The translations under genes were made by a program, and so were the position numbers. From Thioalbus denitrificans (GTDB lineage Bacteria > Pseudomonadota > Gammaproteobacteria > DSM-26407), in the NCBI RefSeq assembly GCF_003337735.1, contig NZ_QPJY01000006.1, forward strand, positions 171,341 to 224,819: DNA of 53,479 nucleotides, given 5' to 3'. This document shows positions 28,984 to 50,637 of this stretch, in pieces. Within the stretch, counting starts at the first letter, position 1; each line of letters opens with the position of its first letter. The notes below the pieces were generated by a model that saw nothing but the letters and a program-made list of their open reading frames with translations, searched no databases and was not told the DNA's origin.

Positions 28984-29523
28984 TTAACTCTTGAACGGGA
29001 AGTTGAACGCCGCCAGCAGGGCGCGCCCCTCTTCGTCGGTCTTGGCGGTGGTGGTGATGGTGATATCCAGCCCCCGCAGAGCGTCGATCTTGTCGTAGTC
29101 GATCTCCGGGAAGATGATCTGCTCACGAACGCCCATGCTGTAGTTGCCGCGCCCGTCGAAGGACTTCGGGTTCAGACCGCGGAAGTCGCGCACACGGGGC
29201 AGCGCGATGGCCAGCAGACGGTCCAGGAACTCGTACATCCGCTCCCGCCGCAGGGTCACCTTGCAGCCGATGGGCCAGCCCTCGCGGATCTTGAATCCGG
29301 CGATGGACTTCCGGGCATTCGTGACGATCGGCTTCTGGCCGGTGATGCCCGCGAGGTCCGAGAGCGCGTTCTCGAGCACCTTCTTGTCGGCGACCGCCTC
29401 ACCCATCCCCATGTTGAGGGTGATCTTGGTGATCCGGGGAATCGCCATCACGCTGGAGTAGTTGAACTGCTCCTGCAGCTTCGGGACCACCGTGCTCTTG
29501 TAATAATCCTGCAGTCTGGGCAT
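28984..29523 (-). CDS. rplE: 50S ribosomal protein L5
   Basis: L5 binds 5S rRNA and contacts S13 and the P-site tRNA. I start it at the ATG at 29523 ([20 protein letters not shown]), because it aligns with the E. coli N-terminus, gives exactly 179 residues and has AGG eight bases upstream; an ATG at 29529 and a GTG at 29538 are less likely. The signature [19 protein letters not shown] and [20 protein letters not shown] are intact. Confidence 0.97.
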   Translation of the reverse strand: MPRLQDYYKSTVVPKLQEQFNYSSVMAIPRITKITLNMGMGEAVADKKVLENALSDLAGITGQKPIVTNARKSIAGFKIREGWPIGCKVTLRRERMYEFLDRLLAIALPRVRDFRGLNPKSFDGRGNYSMGVREQIIFPEIDYDKIDALRGLDITITTTAKTDEEGRALLAAFNFPFKS

Positions 29524-29538
29524 GTTCATAACCTGCAC

Positions 29539-29856
29539 TTAGACGTCAACGACTTCACCGTTGGACTTGTAGACGCGCACCTTCCGCCCGTCCTCCAGAG
29601 TCCGGATACCGACCCGATCGCCCTTGCCGCTCACCGGGTTGAAAAGCGCCACGTTGGAGACGTGCACGGACGCCTCCTTCTCCACGATGCCGCCGGCCTG
29701 GCCCCGCTGGGGGTTCGGGCGGGTATGACGCTTGATGATATTCACGTTCTCGACCACGACCCGGTCGTTGGGCAGCACGCGGACGATCTTTCCACGCTTG
29801 CCCTTGTCCTTTCCGGCCAGGACGACAACATCGTCACCTTTGCGAATCTTGCGCAT
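29539..29856 (-). CDS. rplX: 50S ribosomal protein L24
   Basis: L24 initiates 50S assembly and sits near the peptide exit tunnel. The 105-residue protein (E. coli 104) has a KOW motif at its start ([20 protein letters not shown]) and the conserved [20 protein letters not shown] segment. It lies between rplN (14 bp) and rplE (15 bp). Confidence 0.98.
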   Translation of the reverse strand: MRKIRKGDDVVVLAGKDKGKRGKIVRVLPNDRVVVENVNIIKRHTRPNPQRGQAGGIVEKEASVHVSNVALFNPVSGKGDRVGIRTLEDGRKVRVYKSNGEVVDV

Positions 29857-29870
29857 GACTGTCTCCTGCC

Positions 29871-30239
29871 TCAGAGCACTTCCGGCGCCAGCGAAATAAT
29901 CTTCATGAACCGCTCGCTGCGCAGCTCCCGGGTCACGGGCCCGAAGATACGGGTTCCGATGGGCTGGAGCTGGTTGTTCAGCAGCACTGCAGCGTTGCCA
30001 TCGAAGCGGATGACCGAACCGTCGGCACGGCGCACGCCCTTGCGGGTCCGCACCACCACCGCGTTGTACACGTCACCCTTCTTTACCTTGCCGCGCGGAA
30101 TGGCTTCCTTTACGGTAACCTTGACGATGTCGCCAATGCCGGCGTAGCGCCGGTGCGAACCACCCAGCACCTTGATACACATGACCCGACGGGCACCACT
30201 GTTATCCGCCACGTCGAGCATTGACTGCATCTGGATCAT
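29871..30239 (-). CDS. rplN: 50S ribosomal protein L14
   Basis: L14 forms an intersubunit bridge with 16S rRNA. The ATG at 30239 ([20 protein letters not shown]) gives 122 residues, the family length. The signature [20 protein letters not shown] is present, as is the end [12 protein letters not shown]. It is the first gene of the spc cluster and has a promoter at 30297-30325, the same place as P-spc in E. coli. Confidence 0.98.
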   Translation of the reverse strand: MIQMQSMLDVADNSGARRVMCIKVLGGSHRRYAGIGDIVKVTVKEAIPRGKVKKGDVYNAVVVRTRKGVRRADGSVIRFDGNAAVLLNNQLQPIGTRIFGPVTRELRSERFMKIISLAPEVL

Positions 30240-30296
30240 TGTTATCTCCGATACCCAGTTTGCGACCCCCTGGGGCCGCACGAGCAAAGACCGCGA

Positions 30297-30325
30297 ATAC
30301 TACCACGAAAATACGCCCGACCCAA
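30297..30325 (-). promoter_or_regulatory. Sigma70-like promoter of the spc cluster (upstream of rplN)
   Basis: On the minus strand TTGGGT (30325-30320) and TAGTAT (30302-30297) are 17 bases apart, in the rpsQ-rplN gap where P-spc lies in E. coli. The start would be near 30290, about 50 nt before rplN. Confidence 0.65.
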
Positions 30326-30343
30326 GAGCCAGGCGCATCCCTG

Positions 30344-30378
30344 GAGCGGTCCTGGTAGTGCCGGTATATGGACCGCTC
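30344..30378 (-). other. Hairpin at the rpsQ stop codon
   Basis: GAGCGGTCC and GGACCGCTC form a perfect 9-bp stem around a 17-nt loop. The stem begins inside the rpsQ stop codon and has no U-run, so a role in RNA processing or stability at the end of the S10 transcript is more likely than termination. Confidence 0.5.
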
Positions 30379-30637
30379 AGCCGGCCTTCTCGATAACCTG
30401 AACCAGGCGCCAGCACTTGGTCTTGGAGAGCGGACGACACTGCTCGACCATGACCACATCGCCCTCGCCGCACTGGTTCTGCTCGTCGTGAGCATGCAGC
30501 TTGGTGGAACGCTTGATGAACTTCCCGTAGAGGGGATGCTGCACCTTGCGCTCGACCAGCACGGTGATGGTCTTGTCGGCCTTGTTGCTGATGACCCGCC
30601 CGATCATGCCGCGGGTGGACTTGTTCTCTTCGCTCAT
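30377..30637 (-). CDS. rpsQ: 30S ribosomal protein S17
   Basis: S17 is an early-binding OB-fold protein of the 30S body. The 86-residue product (E. coli 84) has [20 protein letters not shown], the [16 protein letters not shown] signature and the ending [20 protein letters not shown]. It overlaps the rpmC stop region by 4 bp (ATGA type contact) and is the last gene of the S10 cluster. Confidence 0.98.
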   Translation of the reverse strand: MSEENKSTRGMIGRVISNKADKTITVLVERKVQHPLYGKFIKRSTKLHAHDEQNQCGEGDVVMVEQCRPLSKTKCWRLVQVIEKAG

Positions 30638-30837
30638 TGTGCTGCACCTGCTTTCTGCTGCAGAACCGTCTTTACCCGGGCGATGTTGCGACGCACAGCC
30701 TTGAGCTGGTGCGTGGCGGACAGCTGACCGGTGCCCTTCTGCATACGCAGGTTGAACTGCTCGCGGAGGAGCTCGGTGAGCTCCTGGCGCAGTTCTTCTT
30801 GCGTCTTCTGCTTGAGTTCGCTTGCATTCAGTTTCAT
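30634..30837 (-). CDS. rpmC: 50S ribosomal protein L29
   Basis: L29 lies at the tunnel exit beside L23, near the docking site for SRP and trigger factor. The ATG at 30837 overlaps the rplP stop by one base (TGATG). The 67 residues form the two-helix L29 fold: [20 protein letters not shown], then [16 protein letters not shown] and [15 protein letters not shown]. coli L29 has 63 residues. Confidence 0.97.
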   Translation of the reverse strand: MKLNASELKQKTQEELRQELTELLREQFNLRMQKGTGQLSATHQLKAVRRNIARVKTVLQQKAGAAQ

Positions 30838-31250
30838 CACAGCACCGTCCGCGTCACAAAAGTGGTCTTGAACGGGAGCTTCGCGGCCGCCAGGCGGAAC
30901 GCCTCGCGGGCGATCTCCTCGGATACGCCCTCCATCTCGTAGAGGACCTTACCCGGCTGGATCTGGGCCACCCAGTACTCCACGTTGCCCTTGCCGGAGC
31001 CCATGCGCACTTCGAGCGGCTTCTCGGTGATCGGCTTGTCCGGGAAGACCCGGATCCAGATCTTGCCGCCGCGCTTGATGTGGCGGGTCATGGCACGACG
31101 GGCAGCCTCGATCTGGCGCGCCGTGAGGCGACCGCGACCCTCGGCCTTGAGCCCGAACTCGCCGAAGCTCACGCGGTTGCCCGAGGTGGCGAGACCGCGG
31201 TTGCGGCCCTTGTGCTGCTTGCGGTATTTGGTACGTTTCGGCTGTAGCAT
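30837..31250 (-). CDS. rplP: 50S ribosomal protein L16
   Basis: L16 positions A-site tRNA and is needed for peptidyl transfer. The 137-residue protein (E. coli 136) starts [20 protein letters not shown] and contains [20 protein letters not shown] and the [20 protein letters not shown] signature. The conserved R in MGSGKG-type loop that is hydroxylated in E. coli L16 cannot be judged from sequence alone. It follows rpsC by 11 bp. Confidence 0.98.
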   Translation of the reverse strand: MLQPKRTKYRKQHKGRNRGLATSGNRVSFGEFGLKAEGRGRLTARQIEAARRAMTRHIKRGGKIWIRVFPDKPITEKPLEVRMGSGKGNVEYWVAQIQPGKVLYEMEGVSEEIAREAFRLAAAKLPFKTTFVTRTVL

Positions 31251-31261
31251 CTGAGTTCCCC

Positions 31262-31936
31262 TTACTTGGCAGCAGCCTTGGGCGCAGCACCCTCGGCTTC
31301 GGCCTCGCCCCCGAGGATCTCACCCTTGAAGATCCACACCTTCACGCCGATGACACCGTAGGTGGTCTTCGCCTCGGCGAAGCCGTAGTCGATGTCGGCA
31401 CGGAAGGTGTGCAGCGGCACGCGGCCCTCGCGGTACCACTCGCTGCGGGCGATCTCGGCCCCGCCGAGGCGGCCGCCCACGTTGATCTTGATGCCCTGGG
31501 CGCCGAGGCGCATGGCGTTGCCGACCGCGCGCTTCATGGCGCGGCGGAACATCACGCGGCGCTCGAGCTGCTGCGCGACGCTCTCGGCCACCAGCTGGGC
31601 ATCGAGCTCGGGCTTGCGGATCTCCTCGATGCTGATGTGCACCGGCACGCCGATCTTCTCCGCCACTTCCCGGCGCAGCCGCTCGATGTCCTCACCCTTC
31701 TTGCCGATGACGATACCGGGGCGGGCGGTGTGGACGGTGATGCGGGCGTTCCGTGCGGGACGCTCGATCTGGATCCGGCTCACCGAGGCATGCGCGAGCT
31801 TCTTGCGCAGGAACTCCCGCACCGAGAGATCGGTGTAGAGCAGGTCCGCGTAGTTCTTGCTGTCGGCATACCACTTGGACGTCCAGTCCTTGACGATGCC
31901 GACCCGAATACCGATTGGATTAACTTTCTGACCCAT
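31262..31936 (-). CDS. rpsC: 30S ribosomal protein S3
   Basis: S3 lines the mRNA entry tunnel and takes part in mRNA unwinding with S4 and S5. The 224-residue protein (E. coli 233) starts [20 protein letters not shown], has a KH domain with the loop [16 protein letters not shown] and the C-domain ending [10 protein letters not shown] plus an Ala-rich tail that is shorter than in E. coli. It follows rplV by 11 bp. Confidence 0.98.
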   Translation of the reverse strand: MGQKVNPIGIRVGIVKDWTSKWYADSKNYADLLYTDLSVREFLRKKLAHASVSRIQIERPARNARITVHTARPGIVIGKKGEDIERLRREVAEKIGVPVHISIEEIRKPELDAQLVAESVAQQLERRVMFRRAMKRAVGNAMRLGAQGIKINVGGRLGGAEIARSEWYREGRVPLHTFRADIDYGFAEAKTTYGVIGVKVWIFKGEILGGEAEAEGAAPKAAAK

Positions 31937-31947
31937 GGCGCACTCGC

Positions 31948-32280
31948 TTACTTGTCTGAGACCGTCACGGTGATGTGGCTGGTCCGCTTCAGGATGCGGT
32001 TGGCACGGCCGCGGGCACGGGCGTGAAGCCGCTTGTGTGTCGGGCCCTCGTCAACCATGATGGCGGAGACCTTGAGCTCGTCCACGTCTGCGCCCTCGTT
32101 GTGTTCCGCGTTGGCAATGGCGGACTCGAGCGTCTTGCGCACGACACCGGCAGCCTTCTTGGTGCTGAAAGTCAGCACGTTGAGCGCCTTTTCCACGGGC
32201 AGTCCGCGGATCTGGTCGGCCACAAGGCGGGCCTTCTGGGCGGAGATGCGCGCGTAGCGATATTTTGAAAAAGCCTGCAT
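31948..32280 (-). CDS. rplV: 50S ribosomal protein L22
   Basis: L22 has a globular part and a beta-hairpin that forms the narrowest part of the exit tunnel with L4. The 110-residue protein equals E. coli in length: [20 protein letters not shown], then [20 protein letters not shown] and [15 protein letters not shown]. The hairpin tip, where macrolide-resistance deletions occur, looks complete. It follows rpsS by 11 bp. Confidence 0.98.
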   Translation of the reverse strand: MQAFSKYRYARISAQKARLVADQIRGLPVEKALNVLTFSTKKAAGVVRKTLESAIANAEHNEGADVDELKVSAIMVDEGPTHKRLHARARGRANRILKRTSHITVTVSDK

Positions 32281-32291
32281 GGCAAATCTCC

Positions 32292-32567
32292 TTAACGCTT
32301 CGCCTTCTTGTCCGCGGCGTGCCCCCTGAAGGTGCGCGTCGCCGCGAACTCGCCCAGCTTGTGTCCCACCATGTTCTCATTGACGTAGACGGGGACGTGC
32401 TGACGGCCGTTGTGGACAGCGATGGTCAGACCGACCATATCCGGAATGACCATGGAACGCCGGGACCAGGTCTTGATCGGGCGCTTGCTCTGGGAGGCGC
32501 GCGCCTCCTCCACCTTCTTCAGCAGAGGAAGGTCAATGAACGGTCCTTTCTTGATTGAACGTGGCAC
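32292..32567 (-). CDS. rpsS: 30S ribosomal protein S19
   Basis: S19 forms a complex with S13 in the head of the 30S subunit. The 91-residue protein starts [20 protein letters not shown] from a GTG codon; the match to the family N-terminus supports it. The signature [20 protein letters not shown] and [16 protein letters not shown] are present. It lies between rplB and rplV. Confidence 0.98.
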   Translation of the reverse strand: MPRSIKKGPFIDLPLLKKVEEARASQSKRPIKTWSRRSMVIPDMVGLTIAVHNGRQHVPVYVNENMVGHKLGEFAATRTFRGHAADKKAKR

Positions 32568-32584
32568 GTTACCAGCCCTCTCGT

Positions 32585-33412
32585 TTACTTGCGGTTACGA
32601 CGGCGCACGATCAGATTGTCGGTACGCTTGTTCTTGCGCGTCTTGTGGCCCTTGGTGGGCACGCCCCAGGGGGAGACCGGATGGCGGCCACCGGAAGTCC
32701 GGCCTTCGCCACCGCCGTGCGGATGGTCGACCGGGTTCATGGCGACACCGCGCACGGTGGGACGGACACCACGCCAGCGCGCCGCACCGGCCTTGCCCAG
32801 GGAGCGCAGGCTGTGCTCGCCGTTGCCCACCTCGCCGATGGTGGCGCGGCAGTCGATGAGCACCTTGCGCATCTCGCCGGAACGCAGGCGCAGGGTGGCG
32901 TAGGCGCCTTCCCGGGCCACGAACTGGACACCGGCGCCGGCGCTGCGGGCGATCTGGGCGCCCCGCGAAGGCTGCAGCTCCACGCAATGCACGGTGGAGC
33001 CCACCGGGATGTTGCGCAGTGGCAGGCAGTTGCCGGACTTGATGGGCGCCTCGGAACCGGACATCACCTCGTCGCCGACGCTCACGCCGCGCGGAGCGAT
33101 GATGTAGCGACGCTCGCCATCGGCATATTTCAGCAGCGCGATGTTGGCGGACCGGTTCGGATCGTATTCCAGGCGCTCGACCAGGGCGGAGATACCGTCC
33201 TTGTTGCGCTTGAAATCGATAATGCGGTAGCGCTGCTTGTGGCCGCCGCCCTGGTGACGAACAGTCACGCGGCCGGCGTTGTTGCGGCCACCGTTCTTGC
33301 TCTTCTTGTCCAGCAGCGGCGCGTAAGGCGCGCCCTTGTGCAGATCCGGGTTCGTCACCTTGACCACAAAGCGACGCCCCGCTGATGTCGGCTTTACCTT
33401 TGAAATTGGCAT
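32585..33412 (-). CDS. rplB: 50S ribosomal protein L2
   Basis: L2 is a conserved core protein close to the peptidyl transferase centre and needed for subunit joining. The 275 residues (E. coli 273) include [20 protein letters not shown], holding the conserved active-region His (H in DHPHGGGEG), and the basic end [18 protein letters not shown]. It follows rplW by 13 bp. Confidence 0.98.
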   Translation of the reverse strand: MPISKVKPTSAGRRFVVKVTNPDLHKGAPYAPLLDKKSKNGGRNNAGRVTVRHQGGGHKQRYRIIDFKRNKDGISALVERLEYDPNRSANIALLKYADGERRYIIAPRGVSVGDEVMSGSEAPIKSGNCLPLRNIPVGSTVHCVELQPSRGAQIARSAGAGVQFVAREGAYATLRLRSGEMRKVLIDCRATIGEVGNGEHSLRSLGKAGAARWRGVRPTVRGVAMNPVDHPHGGGEGRTSGGRHPVSPWGVPTKGHKTRKNKRTDNLIVRRRNRK

Positions 33413-33425
33413 GCCCGTAACCCCT

Positions 33426-33722
33426 TTACTCGCTGCCCACGAAGTCGATGTCGAAACCCGGCTTCAGGGACACATAAGCCTTCTTCCAGCCGCTACGGCG
33501 GCCCTGGCGCTGACCAAAGCGCTTGGTCTTGCCCTTCACGTTGGTCACCTGAACGCACTCGACCTCGACGCTGAAGAGCTTCTCCACCGCCGCCTTGACT
33601 TCGGGCTTGGTGGCGTCGCTGACGACGCGGAAGACGAACTGGCGGTCGCGCTCGGCGGCCATGGCGCTCTTCTCGGAGACATGCGGCGCGAGCAGCACCT
33701 TCATCAAGCGTTCCTGATTCAT
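33426..33722 (-). CDS. rplW: 50S ribosomal protein L23
   Basis: L23 at the tunnel exit is the docking site for trigger factor and SRP. The 98-residue protein (E. coli 100) has [20 protein letters not shown] and the rRNA-binding signature [20 protein letters not shown]. Its ATG overlaps the rplD stop by 4 bp, so translation is coupled with L4. Confidence 0.98.
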   Translation of the reverse strand: MNQERLMKVLLAPHVSEKSAMAAERDRQFVFRVVSDATKPEVKAAVEKLFSVEVECVQVTNVKGKTKRFGQRQGRRSGWKKAYVSLKPGFDIDFVGSE

Positions 33723-34321
33723 CCCAGCATCTCCTCAAACCGACGGACAGCACCCACCGTCATGAGCACCTTCTCGTGGGCGATGAGACTCACCGGGTCG
33801 GCCCGGTTGACCGAGCAGGCATTCACCTTCTCGAGGTTCCGGGAAGCCAGGTAGAGATTCTCGCCCGTGGTCTCGGTGACGATCAGGACATCGTTGAGCC
33901 CCATGCCCTTGAGCTTCTCCACCAGGATCTTGGTCTTCGGCGTATCAACGTCGAAGTCCTCAACCAGCACCAGGCGCTCCTGGCGGGCCAACTCGGAGAG
34001 GATGCTGCGCATGGCGCCGCGATACATCTTCTTGTTGACCTTCTGGCTGTGGTCCTGGGGACGGGCCGCGAAGGTGATGCCGCCGCCGCGCCAGATGGGA
34101 CTGCGGCTGGAACCGGACCGTGCGCGGCCGGTGCCCTTCTGGCGCCAGGGCTTGGCGCCGCCACCGCTTACTTCGCTGCGGGTCTTCTGGGCGCGGGTGC
34201 CGGAACGGCCCCCGGCCAGATAGGCCACCACCACCTGGTGCACAAGCGATTCGTTGAATTCACGGCCGAAAGCGGCATCTGAAACCTCGACGCTGCCGGC
34301 ACCCTGCAAATTCAGCTCCAT
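33719..34321 (-). CDS. rplD: 50S ribosomal protein L4
   Basis: L4 contributes the second arm of the tunnel constriction. In E. coli it also represses the S10 operon by promoting termination and blocking translation in its leader. The 200-residue protein (E. coli 201) contains the extended loop [20 protein letters not shown] and [18 protein letters not shown]. In this genome the usual leader position before rpsJ is occupied by tuf; a terminator-like hairpin lies after rpsJ instead, at 35052-35091. Confidence 0.98.
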   Translation of the reverse strand: MELNLQGAGSVEVSDAAFGREFNESLVHQVVVAYLAGGRSGTRAQKTRSEVSGGGAKPWRQKGTGRARSGSSRSPIWRGGGITFAARPQDHSQKVNKKMYRGAMRSILSELARQERLVLVEDFDVDTPKTKILVEKLKGMGLNDVLIVTETTGENLYLASRNLEKVNACSVNRADPVSLIAHEKVLMTVGAVRRFEEMLG

Positions 34322-34335
34322 GATTCAGACCCCTC

Positions 34336-34980
34336 TCAGCTACGCGCTTTCACTGCGGGACGGACCAGCACATCGCTGCCGATGGAACCGGGCACCGCAC
34401 CCTTGATCAGGAGAAGGTTGCGCTCGCTGTCGACACGCACCACCTCGAGGTTCTGGGCCGTGCGGCGCACGTTGCCCATTTGACCGGCCATCTTCTTGCC
34501 CTTGAACACGCGTCCCGGGGTCTGGTTCTGACCGATGGAACCCGGCGCGCGATGGGACAGGGAGTTGCCGTGAGTGGCGTCCTGGGAGGAAAAGTTGTGG
34601 CGCTTGATAACGCCTGCGAAACCCTTGCCGATGGTGGTGCCGGTGACATCCACCATCTGGCCGGCCTCGAACAGGTCAACCTTCAGCTCGGAACCCACCT
34701 CGATGCCGTCACCCTCGCCGTCGGTGAGACGGAACTCCCACAGGCCGCGACCGGCTTCGACGCCGGCCTTCGCGAAATGCCCGGCCATGGGCTTGGTAAC
34801 GCGGCTAGCGCGACGGGTGCCGGTGGTCACCTGCACGGCGCGGTAGCCGTCACCCTCGGCGTTTTTCACCTGGGTGACGCGATTGGGCTCCACTTCTACG
34901 ACGGTGACGGGTACAGACGCGCCAGCGTCGGTGAAAACGCGGGTCATGCCGCGCTTGCGACCAACAAGTCCGATAGTCAT
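34336..34980 (-). CDS. rplC: 50S ribosomal protein L3
   Basis: L3 is an early assembly protein whose loop reaches the peptidyl transferase centre. The ATG at 34980 ([20 protein letters not shown]) gives 214 residues (E. coli 209). The signature [20 protein letters not shown] is present, including the segment that holds the methylated Gln in E. coli. AGG lies 9-11 bases upstream. The 149-bp gap before it, from rpsJ, carries the hairpin and T7 described separately. Confidence 0.97.
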   Translation of the reverse strand: MTIGLVGRKRGMTRVFTDAGASVPVTVVEVEPNRVTQVKNAEGDGYRAVQVTTGTRRASRVTKPMAGHFAKAGVEAGRGLWEFRLTDGEGDGIEVGSELKVDLFEAGQMVDVTGTTIGKGFAGVIKRHNFSSQDATHGNSLSHRAPGSIGQNQTPGRVFKGKKMAGQMGNVRRTAQNLEVVRVDSERNLLLIKGAVPGSIGSDVLVRPAVKARS

Positions 34981-35051
34981 CTTCTGAACCTCGTTATAGT
35001 TCCCGTGCCGATTTCGATTGACCGACACGCCGAATCGTTACCCGGTACGGG

Positions 35052-35091
35052 AAAAAAACAAGCCGACGCCCGCCGCTCAGCGGCGGGCGTC
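35052..35091 (-). terminator. Terminator-like hairpin between rpsJ and rplC, inside the S10 cluster
   Basis: A perfect 12-bp stem GACGCCCGCCGC/GCGGCGGGCGTC (35065-35076 with 35080-35091, TGA loop) is followed on the minus strand by GGCTTG and then T7 (35058-35052). It begins about 40 bases after the rpsJ stop. The six bases between stem and T-run make efficiency uncertain; partial termination or attenuation is likely. Confidence 0.7.
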
Positions 35092-35129
35092 CGGTTCACA
35101 CGCCCCCGGGTTCGGGTAAGCGCGGTATA

Positions 35130-35441
35130 TTAATTCAATTTGAGCTGGACGTCCACACCCGCGGCGAGATCCAGCTTCATCAGGGCGTCCACCGTCTTTT
35201 CGGTGGGGTCCACGATGTCCATCAGCCGCTTGTGGGTGCGGATCTCATACTGATCCCGCGCGTCCTTGTTGACGTGGGGCGAGATCAGGATGGTGAACCG
35301 CTCCTTCTTGGTCGGCAGGGGGATGGGGCCCCGCACCTGGGCGCCGGTGCGCCGTGCGGTTTCCACGATCTCCCGGGCCGACTGATCGATCAGTCGGTGA
35401 TCGAATGCCTTGAGACGGATGCGAATACGTTGATTGGCCAT
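35130..35441 (-). CDS. rpsJ: 30S ribosomal protein S10 (NusE)
   Basis: S10 is a head protein of the 30S subunit and, as NusE, couples ribosomes to RNA polymerase through NusG (encoded at 51160-51693). The ATG at 35441 ([20 protein letters not shown]) gives 103 residues, the same as E. coli; the frame to 35543 runs into tuf and is not used. The signature [20 protein letters not shown] is present. It begins only 7 bp after the tuf stop, so it has no promoter or long leader of its own. Confidence 0.98.
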   Translation of the reverse strand: MANQRIRIRLKAFDHRLIDQSAREIVETARRTGAQVRGPIPLPTKKERFTILISPHVNKDARDQYEIRTHKRLMDIVDPTEKTVDALMKLDLAAGVDVQLKLN

Positions 35442-35448
35442 ATTTCTC

Positions 35449-36639
<1,191 letters not shown>

Positions 36640-36729
36640 GGTTAACTACCTCTATCAGCTTTGTTGACCGGCGGCGGCCGCCGGTTTTCGGTTGCGCACA
36701 CCGGCTGCAGCCGGCCACCAAGTTTGGAA

Positions 36730-38829
<2,100 letters not shown>

Positions 38830-38855
38830 GACTCTATCCTTTGAAAGACTGTTGT

Positions 38856-39353
<498 letters not shown>

Positions 39354-39357
39354 TCAA

Positions 39358-39399
39358 CCGCAAACCCCGCCGACGGCAGCAACCGGGCGGGGCCTGCGG
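39358..39399 (-). promoter_or_regulatory. Long hairpin in the rpsL-rpsG spacer, likely S7 regulatory site
   Basis: The minus-strand RNA pairs CCGCAGGCCCCGCC with GGCGGGGTTTGCGG: 14 consecutive pairs, two of them G-U, with a small inner CGG/CCG hairpin in the loop. In E. coli S7 binds this spacer to control rpsG and fusA. The structure seen here is consistent with the same control but is not proof of it. Confidence 0.55.
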
Positions 39400-39417
39400 A
39401 CCATAACCCTCAGGACG

Positions 39418-39895
<478 letters not shown>

Positions 39896-39940
39896 GTCCA
39901 AGCCCCTCGGGGCCCTTCCGCCCACCCAGTGTCGTTCTGC

Positions 39941-44149
<4,209 letters not shown>

Positions 44150-44208
44150 CGTGTCTCCCGTCGACAGCGATCAGCCGGGTGTCCCCGGCTACCTGCTAAC
44201 TGTCTGTC

Positions 44209-44241
44209 GTCCGTCCGCCGGCACTGGACCGGCGGACGGAC
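44209..44241 (-). other. 13-bp perfect hairpin in the rpoB-rpoC spacer
   Basis: GTCCGTCCGCCGG (44209-44221) pairs fully with CCGGCGGACGGAC (44229-44241) around a 7-nt loop. A second hairpin, GCCGGG/CCCGGC near 44174-44192, lies closer to rpoC. Neither has a U-run, so they are not intrinsic terminators; RNA processing or stability is the likelier role. Confidence 0.6.
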
Positions 44242-44263
44242 ACGGCTTGTGCGAACGCCTGTG

Positions 44264-48415
<4,152 letters not shown>

Positions 48416-48602
48416 CAGACTTCCTCAGCTTGACCACCGCCTAGCGGGTGACGGTTCAACGAAACGGGCGAGAATCCGCCCCTCTGTTGTCATCCGGTCC
48501 ATGCCCGTTGCGGATCCGGGCTCTGGTTTCAGCGCTGTAGCGCCCCGGCTCCGGTTCGGCACCGGCGCCGGAACGTCATGGGACATCACGTGCTGCAAGC
48601 AG

Positions 48603-48632
48603 AAAAAGGCCGGTGGCTCAAGGCCACCAGCC
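48603..48632 (-). terminator. Attenuator-like terminator between rplL and rpoB
   Basis: A 10-bp stem (48608-48617 GGCCGGTGGC with 48623-48632 GCCACCAGCC, one G-U pair) with a 5-nt loop is followed on the minus strand by five T (48607-48603). E. coli has an attenuator in the same spacer that lowers rpoBC expression relative to rplJL. The remaining spacer to 48416 has further GC hairpins but no gene. Confidence 0.75.
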
Positions 48633-48689
48633 AATTTCCGTTTTCCTCCCTGTTCCTTGAGGCGCAAGGAAACAAGCAGGTCTTTTCTC

Positions 48690-49070
48690 TTACTTGACCT
48701 CGACAGTTGCGCCGGCTTCCTCGAGCTGCTTCTTGATGCTCTCGGCTTCGTCCTTGTTGACGCCTTCCTTGATGGTGGAGGGGGCACCCTCCACGGCGTC
48801 CTTGGCTTCCTTCAGGCCCAGACCGGTGACGGCGCGAACAACCTTGATGACGCCCACCTTGTTGGAACCGAAGCTGGTCATCACCACGTCGAACTCGGTC
48901 TGCTCCTCGGCGGCGGCGGCCTCGGCGCCGCCGGCGGCCGGAGCGGCCACGGCAACGGCGGCAGCGGCGCTGACACCGAACTTCTCTTCCATGGCGGAGA
49001 TCAGGTCGACGACCTCCATCACGGACATGTTGGCGATGCTTTCGAGAATGTCGTCTTTGGACACGGCCAT
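48690..49070 (-). CDS. rplL: 50S ribosomal protein L7/L12
   Basis: L7/L12 forms the flexible stalk that recruits translation factors. The ATG at 49070 ([20 protein letters not shown]) gives 126 residues (E. coli 121). The order is an N-terminal dimerisation domain, an Ala/Gly-rich hinge ([18 protein letters not shown]), longer than in E. coli, and the C-terminal domain [20 protein letters not shown]. It follows rplJ by about 70 bp. Confidence 0.98.
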   Translation of the reverse strand: MAVSKDDILESIANMSVMEVVDLISAMEEKFGVSAAAAVAVAAPAAGGAEAAAAEEQTEFDVVMTSFGSNKVGVIKVVRAVTGLGLKEAKDAVEGAPSTIKEGVNKDEAESIKKQLEEAGATVEVK

Positions 49071-49143
49071 TGTATTCAACTCCTGTGTACGGTCACCCGG
49101 TCGCTGCTGCGCCCCGGGCAGAATTGCCTAGGAAACAGCAGGC

Positions 49144-49671
49144 TCAGGCAGCCTGCTTCTGATCGCGGATCGCCGCCACGGTGCGAACGAGCTTGCCGGG
49201 CACCTCGTTGAGCGTACGGGCCAACTTCTCCACCGGTGCACGCATAACCGACATCAGCATTGCGATGGCCTGATCGCGGGTCGGCAGTTTCGCCAGTCGG
49301 CTTGCTTCCGAAGCCGGCAGCAACTGACCCCCGATGGACACCAGCTTGATGACCAGTTTGTCGTTGTCCTTGGCGAAGTCACCCAACACCCGCGCCGCGG
49401 AACCCGGGTCCTCCATGGAGAACGCGAGCACCAGCGGCCCGACCAGTCCCTCGCTCATACATTCGAACTCGGTACCGGCCAGGGCACGACGCGCCAAGGT
49501 GTTCTTCACGACGCGGAGATAGACGCCGCCATCACGTGCGGTCACGCGCAGCTTGTCCATCTTCTCGACCGTGAGGCCCCGATACTCGGCTGCCAGCGCG
49601 GAATGCGCCTGCGCCGCGACCTCGGACACTTCGGCGACGATCGACTTCTTCTGTTCCAGGTTCAATGCCAC
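49144..49671 (-). CDS. rplJ: 50S ribosomal protein L10
   Basis: L10 anchors the L7/L12 dimers to the ribosome and represses its own operon by binding the mRNA leader. The 175-residue protein (E. coli 165) starts MALNLEQKKSIVAEVSEVAA from GTG, with AGGAGG eight bases upstream, and has the rRNA-binding domain (KMDKLRVTARDGGVYLRVVK) and the helical C-terminus for L7/L12. It is preceded by the L10-type leader described at 49672-49870. Confidence 0.98.
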   Translation of the reverse strand: MALNLEQKKSIVAEVSEVAAQAHSALAAEYRGLTVEKMDKLRVTARDGGVYLRVVKNTLARRALAGTEFECMSEGLVGPLVLAFSMEDPGSAARVLGDFAKDNDKLVIKLVSIGGQLLPASEASRLAKLPTRDQAIAMLMSVMRAPVEKLARTLNEVPGKLVRTVAAIRDQKQAA

Positions 49672-49870
49672 TGGATATTCCTCCTACATGGCGGGCCGGC
49701 GCTGCCGGCACGCCCCCCTGGGTTTCGGGAACACCGTTGCCGGTGTCCACCTCCCACGGTGACCGTCACCAGGAAAACCTGTTTCGGGCTCACCGTCTGC
49801 GCAGGCAGGTCATTCCATTAAGCCTTCCGGATTCGCACCCGTCCGGCGCCTGCGGTCTTTGACAGCCACC
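49672..49870 (-). promoter_or_regulatory. Ribosomal L10 leader RNA (autoregulatory site)
   Basis: On the minus strand this region contains AAAGACCGCAGGCG (about 49865-49850), GCTTAAT (about 49830), and CCTGCCTGCGCAGACGGTGA (about 49808-49789). This order (GACCGCAGG, CTTAAT, CCTGCGTAGACGGTGA) is that of the E. coli rplJ leader to which L10-L12 binds. The rest, to the AGGAGG before rplJ, contains GC-rich hairpins. I could not place the promoter reliably. A symmetric hairpin GGAACGCC/GGCGTTCC at 49914-49932 follows rplA. Confidence 0.75.
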
Positions 49871-49938
49871 GGCCCCTGAAGCGGGACCGGCGACCCAAAG
49901 CCTGTATGTCTCCGGAACGCCGCGGGCGTTCCGCAGCC

Positions 49939-50634
<696 letters not shown>

Positions 50635-50637
50635 GGC

